From Rhodoluna limnophila (GTDB lineage: Bacteria; Actinomycetota; Actinomycetes; Actinomycetales; Microbacteriaceae), in assembly GCF_005845365.1 (NCBI RefSeq), contig NZ_CP040509.1, forward strand, positions 744,001 to 808,000: a stretch of DNA of 64,000 nucleotides. The letters are read 5' to 3'. The translations under genes and the position numbers were made by a program. This document shows positions 8,606 through 17,484 of the stretch, piece after piece. Numbering within the stretch: the first letter of the stretch is position 1; the number at the start of each line of letters is the position of its first letter. Below the pieces are notes generated by a model. That model saw only the letters and a list, made by a program, of their open reading frames with translations. It was not told the DNA's origin and searched no databases.

Positions 8606-9505
8606 CTACACGTGAGCTTTTTTAGGACGAAGTTCAGGATGCACCTTAGAAATTAGGTAAACACCAACCACAGCGACCAGTGCGCTGAGCCCAAAACCAA
8701 TCATGGTAGGCAAGCTTGCCTGCTGTGCCTCTCCGAGGATGACAATACCGATGGAGACGGCAACCAGCGGATCAATCACAGTAAGGCCGGCGATGACGAG
8801 GTCAGGTGGACCTGAAGAATAGGCATTTTGAACAAACCATCCGCCCAGTGAAACTGCAATCAGGAGACCTACGGCACAGAGTGCGGTCAACCACTCAAAC
8901 TGTCCCTGGTAAATTCGCTGGATAACGACCTTTGCCAAGGTAGCAACGAATCCATACAGCACGCCCGCTCCAACCACGTAGATCAGCGCATTCATGCGCT
9001 TTCCGAGCGTGAAAAATAGAGCACCGAACACAACGAGGATTGAGGCGAGAACAATCAGAACCTCAACTAAGTGGCCATCGGTGAGTTCAGTCTCGTCAGC
9101 AACACCTGAAGCCATCAATACAAAGGCGGCGATTCCGAAGGTGCAGAGCGAAATGGCAAGAATTGTGCCCCGATTTAGCCGAGTCTTAGTGGCTCGTGCA
9201 TTGAGGAGTGAGGTTATCACCAATGCAATAGCACCGATGGGCTGAACCACTATTAGGGGCGCTAGCGACAGGGACCCGAGTTGAAGCACGATGGCCAACC
9301 CCATAAAAAAGGTGCCAGAAAGCCACTTTGGGTGCTTGATGACATTGAGAAGTTGTTTTAGCGAAAGAGAGCCCTTGAGCTTGTCTTTTATTTTGCTTTT
9401 TTGAACGACCGCGTCGTTCTGGAACTGGGCACCAAAGGCCAATGCGACTGCAGCTAGGACCGCAAGCAAGATAGCGACGGTGCGCATGTCTAGACCTGGT
9501 CCCAT
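8606..9505 (-). CDS. DMT-superfamily membrane transporter (EamA/NIPA-like)
   Basis: 299 residues, strongly hydrophobic with about nine or ten transmembrane segments in two related halves, as in drug/metabolite transporters. A motif such as PLIVVQPIGAIAL in the first half and DPLVAVSIGIVILGE in the second are typical. The substrate is unknown. A GGGAG ribosome-binding site lies before the ATG. The adjacent glycosyltransferase (79 bases downstream, same strand) hints at an envelope role, but this is inference only. Confidence 0.75.
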   Translation of the reverse strand: MGPGLDMRTVAILLAVLAAVALAFGAQFQNDAVVQKSKIKDKLKGSLSLKQLLNVIKHPKWLSGTFFMGLAIVLQLGSLSLAPLIVVQPIGAIALVITSLLNARATKTRLNRGTILAISLCTFGIAAFVLMASGVADETELTDGHLVEVLIVLASILVVFGALFFTLGKRMNALIYVVGAGVLYGFVATLAKVVIQRIYQGQFEWLTALCAVGLLIAVSLGGWFVQNAYSSGPPDLVIAGLTVIDPLVAVSIGIVILGEAQQASLPTMIGFGLSALVAVVGVYLISKVHPELRPKKAHV

Positions 9506-9573
9506 TTGCTCTCCCTTTTTGTAGCCCTTCGACTCTATCTTTGAAATCGAGGGTTTCCGGTGAGGCTCGGGGG

Positions 9574-9588
9574 TAAATTTGTAGGATG
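9574..9588 (+). promoter_or_regulatory. Leaderless-type promoter of def
   Basis: TAAATT at 9574-9579 followed by exactly six bases and the ATG at 9586. A TANNNT box at this distance puts the transcription start on the start codon, as in many actinobacterial leaderless mRNAs. No purine-rich ribosome site is present. Confidence 0.6.
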
Positions 9589-10152
9589 ACCATTAGACCT
9601 ATTTGCATCACTGGTGACCCAGTCCTACACAACCGAGCCGCCGAAGTTACTGAGTTTAACGACGAACTCAGAACCTTGGTAGCCGACATGTTTGAAACTA
9701 TGGACAAGGCTCCGGGCGTTGGCCTAGCCGCGCCACAGATCGGTGTTGGTCTGCGAATTTTTACCTATGACTACGCCGATGATGAAGGCAACGAACGCCG
9801 TGGCGTGATCATAAACCCGAGCCTAGAGATTGGCCCGATTAGCGATGAACCGGCCGATGAGGACACCGAGATCGAGGGTTGCCTATCAGTGCCCGGTGAG
9901 CGCTTTCCCCTCAAGCGAGCTGAGACTGCGATAGTCACGGGCGTCGATTTGGACCAGAAACCGGTACGCATTGAAGCAGACGGATGGTTTGCACGAATCT
10001 TCCAGCATGAGTTTGACCACCTAGATGGGATTCTTTACGTTGACCGTCTCGCAGAGCCGTGGAAAGAGATTTCGACGGACATTATCGAAGATAACGGCTG
10101 GGGCAAGCCAGGCAAGAGCTGGTTACCTGGTCGCGACAACCTTGAAGGCTAA
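9586..10152 (+). CDS. def: Peptide deformylase
   Basis: 188 residues with all three deformylase motifs: GVGLAAPQIG (about residues 43-52), EGCLSVPG with the metal-binding Cys, and QHEFDHLDG with two metal-binding His and the catalytic Glu. It removes the N-formyl group from nascent proteins. Its 3' end overlaps the convergent response-regulator gene by 30 bases. It appears to be a single-gene unit with a leaderless promoter. Confidence 0.96.
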   Translation: MTIRPICITGDPVLHNRAAEVTEFNDELRTLVADMFETMDKAPGVGLAAPQIGVGLRIFTYDYADDEGNERRGVIINPSLEIGPISDEPADEDTEIEGCLSVPGERFPLKRAETAIVTGVDLDQKPVRIEADGWFARIFQHEFDHLDGILYVDRLAEPWKEISTDIIEDNGWGKPGKSWLPGRDNLEG

Positions 10153-10791
10153 GAACAACTGAGCCCTGGTTGCAAATCCACACTTGGCTGTCAGGTCGTT
10201 CAGGGTCTTTCTTACTCGGTAATTAGGCACTTCAAAGTGCGCTGCAATTTCAGAATCATCTTTTCCTGACAAGAACTCAGCAACGAAAAGCCGAGTTTGT
10301 TCATCGAGGTTCGCCACGTTTAGCGCAAAACCAATTGGAGCCGCGGGGAGCTCATCAAACTGTGCCAGAAACTCACCAAGCTCAACGAAGTTTGGATTGT
10401 CGCCCTTGGCCTGCGAGGACCGAACCGCCCGCAAAAGCTCTTCTGGTCCGGCCTCTTGGGTAACTAGATCGGTCGCGCCGGCCGCGATGCTAGCCAATTG
10501 GAGCTCTTTACTGAAGTAAGGACCTGTCAAAATAACCGGCGGCATCTGTGAATCGTAGGCAAGGTAGGCCCGATTCAACTCGACAATTGCCGACACGCCA
10601 TCCAGGGATTTTAGTCGGTGGTCAATTACTAGAACATCGATCAGGGCCTTAGGTGCACGCTCAGCTAGCGAAACCGCATCATCATCTTCGAAAACAATTT
10701 GAAGGTCATCTTGGGCCTCAAAAATCATTCGACGGCCAGCTCTGATATCAGCGTCACCGTCAACTAATCCGACACGAATGAGATTGGCCAT
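10123..10791 (-). CDS. NarL/LuxR-type response regulator, degenerate receiver
   Basis: 222 residues. An N-terminal receiver keeps the phospho-acceptor Asp (VLVIDHRL, about residue 56) and the switch Thr (ILTGPY). The conserved receiver Lys (normally in YLLKD) is replaced in DLVTQEA, and the acidic pair reads DGD. The C-terminal 65 residues match a LuxR-type helix-turn-helix (SGKDDSEIAAHFEVPNYRVR) in weak form. It follows the sensor-kinase gene by two bases. It probably regulates transcription, possibly without normal phosphotransfer. Targets are unknown. Confidence 0.8.
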   Translation of the reverse strand: MANLIRVGLVDGDADIRAGRRMIFEAQDDLQIVFEDDDAVSLAERAPKALIDVLVIDHRLKSLDGVSAIVELNRAYLAYDSQMPPVILTGPYFSKELQLASIAAGATDLVTQEAGPEELLRAVRSSQAKGDNPNFVELGEFLAQFDELPAAPIGFALNVANLDEQTRLFVAEFLSGKDDSEIAAHFEVPNYRVRKTLNDLTAKCGFATRAQLFLAFKVVATR

Positions 10792-10793
10792 TT

Positions 10794-12071
10794 TTAGTGA
10801 ATTCGTTGACCGGACGCAGCCAAGGTCTTGAGCCTTGGGAAAATTGCTGAAAGCGTGAAACCAACGCCAGGTACCTGTGTTGCCTCGATGCTGCCACCAT
10901 AAAGAGCCGCGCGCTCCCGCATTGCAGTGATACTCGCGCCCTTGATTGGCTCAATTAGTGCTCGTAGGTCGTCGTCTGCGGTATAGCCCGACTCTTCAAC
11001 GCTCAGGTTTAGATCTGCGCGTCGGGAGACCTCAACGCCATTATCTTTGACTAACACCTGGAGACCTTCGTCAACCCAGCTGAAGGCAATGCTCACATCG
11101 GTTCCAACCGGGCAGTGCTGCTTCACGTTCTCGAGGGCATCGACCACGATTCGATAGACAGCCAATTCAGCGCCAGTATTGATTCGAAACGGCACTCCTT
11201 CATGGCTCATCGAAACTGAATAGCCGAACTCGCGATAGGCCACAACAAGGTCCTCAAGATTCTTGATCCTTGGCGGTGCGGCAGTAACGGTGTGTTTACG
11301 GTTCAACATGTCGAAGAGTCTTCGCAATTCGGTGTGTGCCGCTCGCGCACTCTGGCCGATACGCTCCAAGGTTCTGATCGAAGAGTTGATGTCGGCCTTT
11401 GCGGCGTATAGTCCACCCTCGGCCTGTGAAATCACGGCAGAAACCTTCTGAATAATGAGCTCGTTGATGTCACGAGCAATCTCAAAGCGCTCAGTCTGCT
11501 CGGCAAGCTCCAGGGCCAACTGCGATTGGAGATCAGTGGCGATGGCTCGATCAAACGGTGTTCCGACGTGTAAGTGGCGAGTGATTAGGTACCGCCCGCC
11601 CAGGAACGCCGTTGCATTTAGGCCAACAATTGCTAGCCCAGAAATTGCCAAAGCGAAAAGGCGCGCACTGTCATCGAGCAGAGCAATTCCAAAACTTCGA
11701 ACGGCTGGACTTCCGGAGTAAACCAAAAGCCCAGCGAGTGTGGTTCCGGCAACAACATTTACGCCAAAAATTACCCGTGCAAATAGCGGGTTGGCCATCA
11801 GGGCAAGAATGAAGAGGGCCGCTAGCGCACTGGCTACTCCGGCAAGGAGCGAGAGCCCCAGGTAAATTGCTAGACCCGGTGCAATAACTAAGAGTGCAAC
11901 ACTCAGCCAAGGCTGCTTATACAGCGCCAAAATCGCAAGGCTGAAAAGCGAGGATGCTAGTAAAGCCCAATAACCCTGGGACATAAGGTCGATGCCGCCA
12001 AAAAAAAGGACACCAAATAGTGAAAGGTAAGTTAGGGAGAGCCATTTACGGTCCTGGATCCAACGTATCAA
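10794..12071 (-). CDS. Sensor histidine kinase-like membrane protein lacking the phospho-acceptor His
   Basis: 425 residues from a TTG at 12071 with GGAGG five bases upstream. The longer frame back to 12125 would overlap tRNA-Asn and is rejected. About six transmembrane helices occupy the first 170 residues, followed by a HisKA_3-like dimerisation helix and an HATPase domain with N-box (ALENVKQHC) and G1 box (VKDNGVE). At the position of the family's IARDLHD the sequence reads IARDINELI, so the phosphorylated His is Asn. It is paired with an unusual response regulator. It may be a pseudokinase sensor. Confidence 0.8.
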   Translation of the reverse strand: MIRWIQDRKWLSLTYLSLFGVLFFGGIDLMSQGYWALLASSLFSLAILALYKQPWLSVALLVIAPGLAIYLGLSLLAGVASALAALFILALMANPLFARVIFGVNVVAGTTLAGLLVYSGSPAVRSFGIALLDDSARLFALAISGLAIVGLNATAFLGGRYLITRHLHVGTPFDRAIATDLQSQLALELAEQTERFEIARDINELIIQKVSAVISQAEGGLYAAKADINSSIRTLERIGQSARAAHTELRRLFDMLNRKHTVTAAPPRIKNLEDLVVAYREFGYSVSMSHEGVPFRINTGAELAVYRIVVDALENVKQHCPVGTDVSIAFSWVDEGLQVLVKDNGVEVSRRADLNLSVEESGYTADDDLRALIEPIKGASITAMRERAALYGGSIEATQVPGVGFTLSAIFPRLKTLAASGQRIH

Positions 12072-12098
12072 CGTGGCCTCCAGATCATCGAAAAAGAG

Positions 12099-12174
12099 TG
12101 GCTCCCCGGCTTGGACTCGAACCAAGAACCTATCGGTTAACAGCCGATTGCTCTGCCAATTGAGCTACCGAGGA
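12099..12174 (-). tRNA. tRNA-Asn(GTT)
   Basis: 76-nt cloverleaf on the minus strand: acceptor TCCTCGG with CCGGGGA, D arm GCTCAATTGGCAGAGC, anticodon loop CTGTTAA with anticodon GTT, T arm CTTGGTTCGAGTCCAAG, discriminator G and encoded CCA. It lies 27 bases upstream of the preferred start of the sensor-kinase gene, which may share its transcript. Confidence 0.96.
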
Positions 12175-12239
12175 ATGTTGATTTAGCAACCTGAAAAGAT
12201 TAGCAAAGTTTTAGGGGCAAATCGCCGGTTTTCGCGAAA

Positions 12240-13148
12240 TTAGTATCCAAGTTTTGCTGATACTGCGCCAACCAGCGGGTCACCAGCAATAAAGGCAAGG
12301 GTGTTTTCACGGATACGCTCTGAAAACAAGCGCACCACCATTTCGCGTGTATCGGCTGTGTGCGGTGTGATCAGAATGTTCTTGGCATCCCAAAGCGCGT
12401 GGCCTTCCGGCAGGGGTTCAGGGTCAGTCACATCGAGCGCAGCACCGGCAATTACACCTTGATCAAGTGCAGAAATTAGGTCTTCACTCTTGATGATTGG
12501 TCCGCGAGCAATGTTGACCAGATACGCGGAGGGCTTCATTAGTCCAACGCGCCGGGCATCAAACATGTGTCTGGTCTCAGGCGTGAGGGCTGCTGTAATC
12601 ACAACCAGGTCCGCTAGCGGTAACTCAGCATCCAGGCTTTCAAAAGTAAGTGTTTTGCAGCCTTGAAGGCCAAGAGCCTGCTTGCGAATCACCGTGACAT
12701 CGGCACGAAAGGGTGCCAGCAGATTCAGCAGCTCCTCAGTGATTCCTCCCCCACCAACGATTAGAACTTTGGCTTCATAAAGGCTCACCGCAAATGGCCG
12801 GCCCCACTGTTTTGCGCGCGCCCGCTCTGGCAAAATTCGCATCAGAGCAAGGCTCATAGCCAAGGCATGTTCGGCAACCGGTTCGCGATACGCACCCTTA
12901 GCTGACGTGAATCGATGCGGCATCTGAATCACCTGATCGAAGGCATCTACCCCAGCAAACGGTAATTGCACCCAATCAATTTGCGGATAGCTACGCAGCA
13001 CCTCGCCCAAGTCACCAGGTGAAGAATAATCGGTCCAGATTAACCCCTTGGTTTCCGTCGAAAGAGGTGCAAACACTCCCCCTGCAGATTGAACTGCTTC
13101 CTCATACTCCGGAAAACTCTTTGGAGCAATCGAAATAACCTTAGGCAC
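12240..13148 (-). CDS. D-isomer-specific 2-hydroxyacid dehydrogenase
   Basis: About 302 residues. The NAD-binding motif appears as VLIVGGGGITEELL, and the catalytic residues are visible as Arg in NIARG, Glu in DPEPLPEG and His in PHTAD. Substrate may be glyoxylate, hydroxypyruvate or phenylpyruvate-type acids; this cannot be told. I chose GTG 13148, which overlaps the dnaG stop (GTGCCTAAG); a TTG at 13181 would add 11 residues in a longer overlap. Co-transcribed with dnaG. Confidence 0.85.
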   Translation of the reverse strand: MPKVISIAPKSFPEYEEAVQSAGGVFAPLSTETKGLIWTDYSSPGDLGEVLRSYPQIDWVQLPFAGVDAFDQVIQMPHRFTSAKGAYREPVAEHALAMSLALMRILPERARAKQWGRPFAVSLYEAKVLIVGGGGITEELLNLLAPFRADVTVIRKQALGLQGCKTLTFESLDAELPLADLVVITAALTPETRHMFDARRVGLMKPSAYLVNIARGPIIKSEDLISALDQGVIAGAALDVTDPEPLPEGHALWDAKNILITPHTADTREMVVRLFSERIRENTLAFIAGDPLVGAVSAKLGY

Positions 13149-15009
13149 CTTGAAGCCGACGCCTTTCAGCTTCGAGATCAACCAGCTCGCGCTGAATTCT
13201 GGAGGACTCTTCTGGCTCTAGGGTGGCGTCAACGCGTCGAAGCGCGGCAAGGAGATCGGCTTTTGCGTGCGCAAGCGCGTTGACTAACGCGCGGCCAATT
13301 ACACCCTGGCCATACCTGACCAGACCTGCCTGGTCGGCTGCCGGCAATGACTGAGCAGCAATTTCACGCAGTAGTGGGTGAAGTTCCCCTGGTGTTGCAC
13401 CGGCAACGGTTGCCAAGAACTCAGGCTGCTGCCTAACCGCCGCCGCAGTGGCAACCGCCTCCAAAATGGCGTTGTGCGCCGGGGCCGAGAACCCGTCGCG
13501 AACAAGTCTGGCTAATTCCGCCTGGCTGTAGCTGTCAGGAACCTGGACAAGGACCTCAAGCACTTGGCGCTCGAATCGAGTAATCGGGTCAATTAGGTTT
13601 GGCAGCGAAAAGCCGGCTACCTGCGGTTCAGGCGCAGACTGAGTGCTGACTTGATCTCTTCGGAGGTCTGCAACCGCTTCTTTACGAACGGCCTTACCTG
13701 CAGCATCGACCAACGCGGCTACCTCGTTGCCTTCAAGATTCACCCATCCGGCAAGTTCTCGAATATATGCTGGGCGAAGAGCCGAATCTCGGATTCCGGC
13801 GACGATAGGCGCTGCAGCGCGAGCCGCGCCAACCCGCCCCTCGATTGTTGCCAGATCGAACTTCGAAATCTTCTGTTTGATAGCAAACTCAAACAACGGG
13901 CGCTTATTCTCAATCATCAGCCGGACAGCTTCGTCGCCCCGAGCTGACCTCAAATCGCATGGATCAAGACCATCTGGCCCGACAGCAACAAATGTTTGAG
14001 CCGAGAATTTCTCTGAATCAGAGAATGCTCGCATAGCCGCCTTCTGACCGGCAGCATCAGGGTCAAAGGTAAAAATGACTTCTGCTGGAGTGTCTTTTTC
14101 AGCCGATAGCATGCGGTTCAGGATCCGAATGTGATCATCACCGAATGCAGTTCCGCAGGTAGCTACAGCTGTGGTGATGCCTGCTAGGTGGCAGGCCATT
14201 ACGTCGGTGTACCCCTCGACAACAACCACCTTTTGCTGCTTTGCGATGTCGCGCTTTGCCAAATCAAGCCCGTAAAGTACCTGTGACTTGTGGTAAACCA
14301 AAGTGTCACTTGTGTTCAGATACTTGGGACCCTGATCATCATCGAAAAGTTTTCGGGCACCAAAACCAATTACCTGGCCGGTTGTGTCTCGAATTGGCCA
14401 AATTAGACGACCACGAAATTTGTCGTACGCGCCGCGCTCACTCTTGGTTGCCAAACCGGCAGTCACTAGTTCATCCAGGGTGAACCCTTTAGCGGTGAGG
14501 TGGTCGACTAGGTTATTCCACCCCTGAGGTGCAAAACCGATGCCAAAATGCTCAGCCGCGGCTTTGTCAAAGCCCCTGCCTTTTAGGAAGTCGCGCCCAG
14601 GAATCGCTGCGTCAGTCATGAGTTGATTTGCATAGAATTCAGCTGCTGCAGCATTTGCCTCTAGCAATCGAGACCGCTGCCCCTGATCTGGACTTGAGGA
14701 GCCCTCTTCGTAGGTAAGTTCAAAGCCAACCCGAGCTGCCAACTTCTCGACTGACTCATAGAAACTCAACTGATCCATTTGCTGGACGAATTTGTAGACA
14801 TCGCCTCCCTCGCCGCAACCGAAGCAGTGATAGAAACCCTGAGCAGGTCGGACATTGAATGACGGGGACTTCTCATCGTGAAAAGGGCAGAGTCCCTTGA
14901 GTGATCCAACGCTGGCTGGTCGCAGTGCAACGTACTCGCTAATGACATCGGCGATGTTTATCCGAGATTTGACCTCGTCGATGTCTCGCGCTCGAATCTT
15001 GCCTGCCAT
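13141..15009 (-). CDS. dnaG: DNA primase
   Basis: 622 residues. An N-terminal CHC2 zinc finger (CPFHDEKSPSF then CFGCGEGGD), the RNA-polymerase-like core with the Toprim motif (VVVEGYTDVMA, later TFDPDAAGQ) and a helicase-binding C-terminal domain follow in normal order. It makes RNA primers at the replication fork. The start MAGKIRARDI at 15009 fits the family and has AGGA upstream; a start at 15030 would add seven residues and overlap dgt. The upstream gene dgt ends eleven bases before this start. Confidence 0.95.
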   Translation of the reverse strand: MAGKIRARDIDEVKSRINIADVISEYVALRPASVGSLKGLCPFHDEKSPSFNVRPAQGFYHCFGCGEGGDVYKFVQQMDQLSFYESVEKLAARVGFELTYEEGSSSPDQGQRSRLLEANAAAAEFYANQLMTDAAIPGRDFLKGRGFDKAAAEHFGIGFAPQGWNNLVDHLTAKGFTLDELVTAGLATKSERGAYDKFRGRLIWPIRDTTGQVIGFGARKLFDDDQGPKYLNTSDTLVYHKSQVLYGLDLAKRDIAKQQKVVVVEGYTDVMACHLAGITTAVATCGTAFGDDHIRILNRMLSAEKDTPAEVIFTFDPDAAGQKAAMRAFSDSEKFSAQTFVAVGPDGLDPCDLRSARGDEAVRLMIENKRPLFEFAIKQKISKFDLATIEGRVGAARAAAPIVAGIRDSALRPAYIRELAGWVNLEGNEVAALVDAAGKAVRKEAVADLRRDQVSTQSAPEPQVAGFSLPNLIDPITRFERQVLEVLVQVPDSYSQAELARLVRDGFSAPAHNAILEAVATAAAVRQQPEFLATVAGATPGELHPLLREIAAQSLPAADQAGLVRYGQGVIGRALVNALAHAKADLLAALRRVDATLEPEESSRIQRELVDLEAERRRLQGA

Positions 15010-15019
15010 AGAAGTTATC

Positions 15020-16297
15020 CTAGGTCGCATTCGGTGAGCCGACTAAGCGGTGATGCAGGTTGATTGCACTCTGATCGGTGAGCGATGCAACTTGATCAAC
15101 AATCACCCTACGGTGCTCGGCCTCAGTCTTGGCGCCTGCCCAGGCTGCGCGGGAGTAGGCGTCAAGGTGTTGGCCATTTGCAGCCAGGAGGGCATCAGCT
15201 AACTCAGCGAGTAAAGCACGTTGCCATTCATAAAAAGGACGGCGAGACTCATGAGACATCAGGAATGCCGAGACAATGCCCTTGAGTGTGGCAATTTCTT
15301 GTCGAACCGAGACCGGAACCACAATGTTGGCACCGAAACGCGCCATCGAATCACTCGGTGAGGCATCAACAATGGCATCGATGGTCTGACTGACAAATCG
15401 TCCGATCAGGGCGCTACTTAGGTTCTTCAGGGTGCCCTGGGCTTCTGCGCTCTTGTCGTAGTGCTTCAACCAGTAGGTTTCGGCCTTAAGTCGATCCAAG
15501 GCTTCACTAAGCTCATCCTCGCTGTAGATACCCAGACTCCACTCGGCGATTTTGGCTACCAGTTCACTGCCTGAGCGCACATCACTCAGGACCGAAAGGT
15601 CAACGAATCCACCGACAATGGCGTCTTCAAAATCATGCACTGAGTAGGCAACGTCATCGGCGAAATCCATGACCTGAGCCTCAACAGATTTAACCCGATA
15701 CGGTGCACCTTCTCTGAGCCAATTGAAAACCGGCAGGTCATCTTCGTAAACACCAAACTTGATCGAGTGCTCGCGACCCTGAGGTGCATCAGCAAGACTC
15801 CACGGATACTTGCAGGTGGCATCTAGGCTGGCACGAGTCAGATTTAGTCCGAGCGAGGTGCCGTCAGGCAGGAAAACTTTTGGTTCGATGCGCGTGAGCA
15901 AACGCAGAGTCTGAGCGTTGCCCTCAAACCCTCCAATGTTCTCAGACCAGTCGTTCAGAGCCTTTTCACCATTGTGCCCGAACGGCGGATGACCCAAATC
16001 ATGGGCCAAACAAGCCATGTCAACGATGTCAGCGTTGAGGTTTAGGTCACGTGCCATTTCGCGACCAATCTGAGCCACCTCTAGAGAGTGGGTCAAACGA
16101 GTGCGAGCAAAATCTCCACCAGACGGAGAAAGAACTTGAGTCTTGGCACCGAGTCGGCGAAGGGCAGACGAATGAACCACGCGTGCCCGATCGCGGGCAA
16201 ACTCTCCGCGCCGAGTGCCGCTGGTGCGCTCTTCGGTCAGGAACCGTTCACGATCGAAGTCACTGTAGCCAGGCTCGATTGAGTTTCGAATGTCCAT
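15020..16297 (-). CDS. dgt: Deoxyguanosinetriphosphate triphosphohydrolase-like protein
   Basis: 425 residues of the HD superfamily. Visible metal ligands are the His in RLTHSLEVAQ, the HD pair in CLAHDLGHPPFGHNGE, and a later Asp in VMDFADDVAYSVHD. These enzymes hydrolyse dNTPs to the nucleoside and triphosphate and help control the dNTP pool. The neighbours dnaG and dusB form the typical actinobacterial cluster dusB-dgt-dnaG; dgt starts directly after dusB ends. Confidence 0.93.
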   Translation of the reverse strand: MDIRNSIEPGYSDFDRERFLTEERTSGTRRGEFARDRARVVHSSALRRLGAKTQVLSPSGGDFARTRLTHSLEVAQIGREMARDLNLNADIVDMACLAHDLGHPPFGHNGEKALNDWSENIGGFEGNAQTLRLLTRIEPKVFLPDGTSLGLNLTRASLDATCKYPWSLADAPQGREHSIKFGVYEDDLPVFNWLREGAPYRVKSVEAQVMDFADDVAYSVHDFEDAIVGGFVDLSVLSDVRSGSELVAKIAEWSLGIYSEDELSEALDRLKAETYWLKHYDKSAEAQGTLKNLSSALIGRFVSQTIDAIVDASPSDSMARFGANIVVPVSVRQEIATLKGIVSAFLMSHESRRPFYEWQRALLAELADALLAANGQHLDAYSRAAWAGAKTEAEHRRVIVDQVASLTDQSAINLHHRLVGSPNAT

Positions 16298-17479
16298 TTA
16301 GCCTCCTGAAACTCCGATTTCCGCGTCTAGAAGGACCTTGCGCTGGTCACTGATCAACTCACGCGACTGAAGCCAATTCTCTGGGAGTGCGCAAACTTTT
16401 GCACCACCCAGTCGTCCACGTGGGCCCTCGGCTTCTTCACCCGGATACGGTTGTTCGCGATCAAGTGTTCCCAGGATGTCATCCATGTGTGCCAGCGACT
16501 CAACCTGTGCAAGTGAGGCTCTGAATTCCCCACCCACCGGATACCCCTTGAAGTACCAGGCAACGTGCTTACGAATGTCTCGGCAGGCGTGTTCTTCGCT
16601 CTCAAAAAACTCGACTAGAAGCTCGCCGTGACGCTTGAACGCATCAGCAACTTGACCAAGGTTTGGCTGAATCGGCGAGATAGCAGCATTTGAGTTTGGA
16701 TCACGCTGGTACTCATCGAAAGCCGCCTGAAGGTCTCCAAACAACCATGGACGACCTAGGCAACCGCGACCAACTACTACGCCGTCTACTCCGGTTTCGC
16801 GCATCATTCGAATTGCATCTGCGGCTGACCAGATGTCACCGTTTCCAAGAACCTGGACATCCGGCAGAGACTCTCTGAGCGTTGCAATTGCCTGCCAGTC
16901 CGCCTGCCCCGAGTAATACTCCGAAGCTGTTCGGCCGTGAAGAGCTACCGCGGTCACACCGGCATCTCTGGCTGCTTTTCCGGCATCCAGGTAGGTTAGG
17001 TGATCCGAATCGATGCCTTTGCGCATTTTTACGGTCAGCGGGATATCGCCGGCGGCCTTAACTGCGGCCGTGACTATTGAAGCGAAGAGGTCCTGCTTCC
17101 AAGGCAGAGCAGCTCCGCCACCCTTTCGGGTCACCTTCGGCACCGGGCATCCGAAATTCAAATCGATGTGGTCCGCGCGGTCCTCTGCAACCAGCATGGT
17201 TACAGCCTCAGCGATTGTCTTTGGGTCAACACCGTAAAGCTGCACTGAACGAATGTCTTCGGACTCGTGATGCCCTACTAGTCGCAAAGACTCCTCGGTT
17301 CGCTCGACGAGCGCCCTAGAAGTGACCATCTCAGAAACAAACAGCCCGCCACCAAATTCACGACACAGACGACGAAAAGCTGTGTTAGTGATTCCAGCCA
17401 TCGGTGCCAGCACCACCGGGGTTTTAATCCCGATGGAGCCGTACTGCAGTGCCGGCTTCTCGCCCAGTTGATCTGTCAT
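16298..17479 (-). CDS. dusB: tRNA-dihydrouridine synthase
   Basis: 393 residues. A flavin-binding TIM barrel with N-terminal LAPMAGITNTAFRRL, the catalytic Cys in NFGCPVPKV, the FMN-binding Lys in VKMRKG, HGRT, and the GNGDIW and GRGCLGRPW phosphate-binding motifs. It reduces uridines in the tRNA D-loop. It lies six bases downstream of glyS and directly upstream of dgt in the same operon. It matches the bacterial DusB group. The C-terminal extension of about 60 residues is typical of actinobacterial members. Confidence 0.94.
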   Translation of the reverse strand: MTDQLGEKPALQYGSIGIKTPVVLAPMAGITNTAFRRLCREFGGGLFVSEMVTSRALVERTEESLRLVGHHESEDIRSVQLYGVDPKTIAEAVTMLVAEDRADHIDLNFGCPVPKVTRKGGGAALPWKQDLFASIVTAAVKAAGDIPLTVKMRKGIDSDHLTYLDAGKAARDAGVTAVALHGRTASEYYSGQADWQAIATLRESLPDVQVLGNGDIWSAADAIRMMRETGVDGVVVGRGCLGRPWLFGDLQAAFDEYQRDPNSNAAISPIQPNLGQVADAFKRHGELLVEFFESEEHACRDIRKHVAWYFKGYPVGGEFRASLAQVESLAHMDDILGTLDREQPYPGEEAEGPRGRLGGAKVCALPENWLQSRELISDQRKVLLDAEIGVSGG

Positions 17480-17484
17480 GGTTC

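Noticed and set aside
12072-12125. Longer sensor-kinase start at 12125
   Set aside because: It would place coding sequence across the 3' third of tRNA-Asn. TTG 12071 with GGAGG upstream is a better start.
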